From Symsagittifera roscoffensis (lineage: Eukaryota; Xenacoelomorpha; Acoela; Convolutidae): a stretch of 64,000 nucleotides of DNA. Positions within the stretch are counted from its first letter, which is position 1; every line of letters begins with the position of its first letter. The notes below the pieces were generated by a model. The model saw only the letters and a list, made by a program, of their open reading frames with translations, had not been told where the DNA came from and did not search any database. The stretch lies in NCBI RefSeq assembly GCF_963678635.1, contig NC_087063.1, positions 78,205,617-78,269,616 on the forward strand, written 5' to 3'. A program made the position numbers and the translations under genes. This document shows positions 59,655 through 64,000 of the stretch, piece after piece.

Positions 59655-62600
59655 CATGGCGTGGGATGTGTTCTTTTTTGTAGATTTGATTGCAACAAAA
59701 AAGCGCGTATGGGGGTCATTTGTGGTACAATATCAAATCACTTTTAGCACTCATTTAGATTTAGACAATTTTTTTAAAAAAACATCTAACTGTCAATGAT
59801 CTGATCTGACTTTTTCCGACATTCAGAACACATTTCACGAAAATTTTTGACGCTGAATTGAACTCAGTGTTAATGACTCTCAATTTAATTTTAGTTTTTA
59901 TTGCATTTAAACTGTTAAAGTAAAATTATTCATCATTAGAAAAAATTTTCACTTAGTTTAACTGTTATTTACTTAAAAAGCATTATCAAAATTTTTTTTA
60001 ATTTTTATTTTTGAAATTTTCTCTAACTTATGCTGATCGAAGAACTCTGTGCTACTTGCAAAGCACCCGCTTGTCCTTTTTTGATTGTCTGAAGCCATTT
60101 TAGGCAGGCTATCAGGCTATTAAGAGAAATTTAGAGTGATCAACCTCTTTTTATTGCAATCAAAACAACAATGAAGAAATTTTGCTAGGTGTTTCGGCAA
60201 AGGTGATCTTGTTTAGTTAAAGCTCCGAAAACAACAAATAGTAATTGCTGCGACCATTGAAAATGGGGAGGAGCTTTGTTTTAAAAGTGTTTTGGTTTTT
60301 TTGCTTTTTTTTGCTTTCCTCGCAAAATCAGCTACCACAAACATTGAATAAACAAGGTGGAATGAAACATAATACTGAAGTTTTTTCAGTCGTGATAAGA
60401 ACGACATCTAAAAACTTCCAAAAATTTTTCTCAGTATCGAGACAAACCGATTGACGATTTTGATTTTCCGAAAAACCGATTGACGATTTTGATTTTCCGT
60501 CTAATTTCGAGCGAGTAAAGTAATCGAGTAACGATCGTTAGATATCAAAAATAACTAATTCGGCTAAAAAAAAACTTTTTCACTTCAAGAAAAACTAGTT
60601 TTGTAAAATTACTTTAGCTCTTTTTTGGCAAAAAAAATTTTCAAAACAATTTTTTTATATTTACTAAATTTTCACGCATTTGTATAGTTCTATTATCACA
60701 CGACTCACAAAAAAACTACTTTGAAGAAAGTAAAGAAAGGAAAATTGGATGCGAATGTGGTCGGAACATACTGTGCTACTTGCAAAACAACCGCATATCC
60801 TTGTTTACTTATTTTAAAAAAGTGAGAATATGCCAACAAGAAAGTATCTTACAGAAAGTTTCAGAGTTGTCTCAAATAGTTGCGAGTCAATATTAGAAGT
60901 TCGGTAATTTGCTTTGTGGTATTTTTGAATCAACTCAAAATATTGGGAGTGTGTTGTGGCTTGTGTTCTTCTGCATAATGATCACAACAAAATTGACTAG
61001 CAAATTTTATGCATTGATTTTTATCTGGACAATATATGTTTCAAAAACAATTTGGTTTTACCGGTAATAGTATTTATTGCCAAAATATGTTCAAAAATTG
61101 ATTAAATTTTTTTCTGAAAACACAGAATTTAACCTAAACGGAAAGCCATGATTTTCTCGCATAATTAACAATCTGCCAGATCATTTTGTCAAGACATCGC
61201 CTAAAAGTTGATTGAAAAACGACACTTTTTTCTCGTTTAGGTTAAATCGAAGACTGCTAAATATATTCATAACAAGTTTCTTAAGCAACCCTCTACAAAT
61301 ATACATACATACAAACACGAAAAATCTTGTTCGTAAAAAACTACTGGGTTAAACTCGAACCGTGGCTTCTTATGGTCGAAAAACTTCTCGGTCGAGAAAA
61401 AGCTTGCGTTGAACACAGTCAAAATCAATTTTCTCGGTTGAAAATTTTCTAGGCCAGGAAAACATCTCGGTTGAACTTAATCGAAATGTGTTTAATTGGT
61501 CAAATTTGGTCAAACAACATATTTTTCCGCGATCGAACATTGTCATCTTGGTAGACATCTTGGGTCGGGCCCTTCGAAACATATCAAGCCCGGGTCGAGT
61601 CATTCAAAACATCATTTGCAAATCCCAAGCAGGTCGCGGAAAGTCGCAAAACCACTTTGGTCGAGCAAAATTGCCAAATATTGCTTTTGAGTCGCGCAAA
61701 GTTGCAATATACCCATTTTGAGTCGCAATAGTAGTAATATACTTTTTATTGGGTCGCACAAAGTTGCATAAAAATTTTGGGCCGCAATGGTCGCAACATA
61801 GGTACCCGATCTCGATGCGGGTCTTCCACGCAATTGGAAGACTAAGTTGATATAATGAACAATGCGTATTACAAAGCTTTGTTTTTGCAACTCCTGTTCC
61901 GAAAACTAAACAAAACCCAAAGCAATTGATGACGAATTTGGTACAAACGTGGAGCCAAAAAAGCAGTAAGAGGTGGCTAATTTTCCAGTGAGATTGTTTT
62001 TTCCAGTGAGATTGTTTTTGGCGGGAACTGATGCCGTGATCCTTATAAAACTGCTCGCTTTTGTTGACAATCGAGCCCAAAATAAAACATTTCAGTCAAA
62101 GTTTTAAATAGAGAATTCACCAGAATCAATTGAGCATTCTGATGAATGGCGTGCATAAAATAGAATCACTCTAATACTACTTTTACCTCCAACCTAACAT
62201 AAAACAGTGCATCAATCTATCTGGTCTATTGTACAGAAAAACGCCATCTGGTCTATTTGAAAATTCCAGGCGTTGTTTTGCGGTCACGGTTTTATGTTGG
62301 AAAGTCACCTTGATGGGTATATTTGGATACATCGAATCTGAAATTTTTTCAAAGACATTTCTGGAAAATACCCTAATCCGTAAGTTATACCTTTGAACTA
62401 TCTGAAATTCAACTGCAAATAACTGTTGAAAAGAAAAAAGCGAAGTTCAAAATCAACACAAAAAAATCAAATACAAAAAAGACAAAATTTAACTGTAAGT
62501 GTAACAGAGCATAAAAATAAAACAATTTTTTCTTGTTCAAATTCAAGAAACTTTGTATTTTTTTCCTTCAAACAGCGAGAAATAAACGAGAGAAAGTTCG

Positions 62601-62907
62601 CGCACAGGAATTCTTTACATTTTGATTACATTTGAGTTTTTTCGCCAGTGTCTATAAAAATTAACAAGACTGCTGGTATCATGTCACAACCCTGAATGTT
62701 CCGACTGCCCCTCAACTGGTTTTTGGCTATCAATATAAATTTTTCAGGGTTATAAAAAAGTTACGTATCTGAAATTAAAAAGACCAATTAGCTAGCCTCA
62801 ATTCGATTTCGAACAATTTTATAGTGCGGGATAACTCGCCACGCGTAAATAATTAACTAATTCGCGTAATTCTTTCATCATCAAAGTAGAAAGCGAGCAG
62901 TTTACAA
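59655..62907. other. Spacer without recognised gene
   Basis: Contains TGTGCTACTTGCAAA motifs (60050, 60770) related to 11131/11761, a GATTGACGATTTTGATTTTCC pair at about 60449 and 60479 differing only at the edges, and a TCGG/GTCGAG-rich stretch at 61370-61640 with short open frames on both strands that look like chance. CCAGTGAGATTGTTTTT is doubled at 61986-62020. Confidence 0.35.
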
Positions 62908-63002
62908 ATGCTAGGTTCAGAGTTTTCAGAAGGTGACGCTCATATAGTGGTGTGTATTCACGGCCGGTCCTCAGTAGGTCACTGGGTTGAGTCACCTATC
63001 AG
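62908..63002 (+). CDS. Candidate first exon of a gene running off the window
   Basis: ATG at 62908 opens 31 codons, MLGSEFSEGDAHIVVCIHGR then SSVGHWVESPI, and two bases AG before the donor GTAAAT at 63003. The local base composition is more balanced than its surroundings and the context TTACAAATG is acceptable. I find no matching second exon in the remaining 1 kb and do not recognise the product. It may be chance. Confidence 0.3.
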
Positions 63003-64000
63003 GTAAATGTTTTTTTTTTGAAACTGTTCTGTATAAAAAACCCAAGCATATATATATTCTTCACTTTCTTCGAAATTTTGAACAAAAAGAATTGACATTA
63101 TTTCATTTGCGAGGGATTTTATTGCTTTAAAAACTAATAGAATGACAATAAAATCCATTGCACATGAATAAAATTCAATTATTTTTCACTTTGATAGACA
63201 CTGACAATGAAATTCGAAGATAATCAATAAAACTTTCGTGCGGGAAAGTTCTCACGTGTATTCTTCGTTGTTGAAATGAGGATACAAAACTTGAATTTGA
63301 ACAAAAATGTTTGTTTTGATTTTATGCCCTGTCACAGATTTAGTTAAACTTTGTTTTGTTGTGTTTTCTTGTGTTAAACTTTTAAGCAATTGATGATTTA
63401 ATTTTTATGTGTCTGTGCAAAACAGTCCTATACAAAACAGTCCAATATAAAAAAGTCCGAAAAAGTATGGAAAAGAACGAAAAAACAGTCCGATACAAAG
63501 CAGTCCAAAAAACAGTCCCAATTAATAATTGTTTCAACAAGCCGGTAGGCCGAAAATTGTCTTTTGTTCAACAAACATAATGAAAAAAATAGTGACTGCC
63601 GCATTCGCGCCAACGTGTTGCGAGCTTGCCAACAGAGGGTAGGATTTAATACGAAAGTTAGAGCCGGTTATTGCCGCAAAGCCGCAGCGACCTTAAACTG
63701 GTCTGTTTTGTATTGGACTGTTTTTTTCCTCCATTACTTGATTTTTCGGACTATTTTGTATTGGACTGTTTTGTATGGGACTGTTTTGTATATGCACCAA
63801 TTTTTATACAGTTAAATTTGAAATTCTTTCTGTCGAATTTGAATTAAAAAAGGTATAGTGTTTTCAACCAATCTAAAGTTTTAGGATTCAAACATCAAAT
63901 TTATACCTATTGCAGTTTCTATACCTGTAAAGAATTACAAAGTTGGTTGGTAATTATATAGTGTTCCTTGCCACAGTTCAAACAATTGACAGCTAAATTT
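63003..64000. other. AT-rich end of window with one TIR element
   Basis: No coding exon recognised. The TIR element at 63415-63797 is listed separately; the rest is AT-rich. Confidence 0.4.
63415..63797. mobile_element. TIR element with subterminal ACAAAACAGTCC repeats
   Basis: The left end GTGCAAAACAGTCC is followed by TATACAAAACAGTCCAATA and AAAAGTCCGAAAAA; the right end is the complement in the same order (TTTTTCGGACTA, TATTGGACTGTTTTGTAT, GGGACTGTTTTGTATATGCAC). The arms are about 50-57 bases. The 12-mer ACAAAACAGTCC or its variants is iterated two to three times per arm. The centre has CGCATTCGCGCCAACGTG. No ORF of transposase type; non-autonomous. Confidence 0.7.

Noticed and set aside
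61370-62080. Overlapping open frames on both strands
   Set aside because: Derived from short TCGG/GTCG repeats; no splice context, no recognisable product.

Overview
The window is animal (metazoan) nuclear DNA: AT-rich, with protein genes broken by GT-AG introns and most of the sequence made of introns, spacers and decayed mobile elements. I see no bacterial operon, CRISPR array or convincing tRNA/rRNA gene. The gene content (lysosomal-type arylsulfatase, SLC18B1-like transporter, calmodulin-type EF-hand protein, mesothelin/otoancorin-like GPI-anchored protein) fits an invertebrate animal, perhaps close to chordates. The species cannot be fixed from the sequence alone.

Layout. (1) 1381-10951, + strand: the last four exons of an arylsulfatase; its 5' end, with the formylglycine motif, lies before the window. 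Intron 1381/7428 holds a decayed LTR-element-like structure and a nested MITE with a 165-bp satellite. Another intron holds a hAT-type MITE with a clear 8-bp target duplication and a nearly perfect 90-bp inverted repeat. (2) 10952-23640: repeat country, with a 3.7-kb tandem duplication carrying gag-like remnants, followed by a decayed integrase-like fragment. (3) 34290-24067, - strand: a complete three-exon SLC18B1-like MFS transporter (459 aa) whose second intron is almost 8 kb of higher-order repeats. (4) 37351-43970, + strand, divergent from the transporter: a calmodulin-like EF-hand gene of four exons with an unclear 3' splice pattern. (5) 43971-51596: spacer with a 1.63-kb tandem duplication of retroelement-like sequence, a SINE-like element and a TC microsatellite. 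(6) 57599-51597, - strand: a two-exon gene for a 1220-aa secreted, probably GPI-anchored protein of the mesothelin/otoancorin/stereocilin type, with a solo LTR and MITEs in its only intron. (7) 57600-64000: spacer with MITEs, a TIR element with subterminal repeats and one candidate first exon at 62908-63002.

The genes are not functionally linked in any way I can show; they are ordinary neighbours. All exon joins given for the sulfatase, transporter and mesothelin-like gene were checked by hand for GT/AG borders and reading phase. Several high-copy families tie the window together: a hAT-type MITE with ends of the CAGGGGCGG type (nine or more copies), a MITE with CATTACGAGGCC termini (five copies), and several local tandem repeats.
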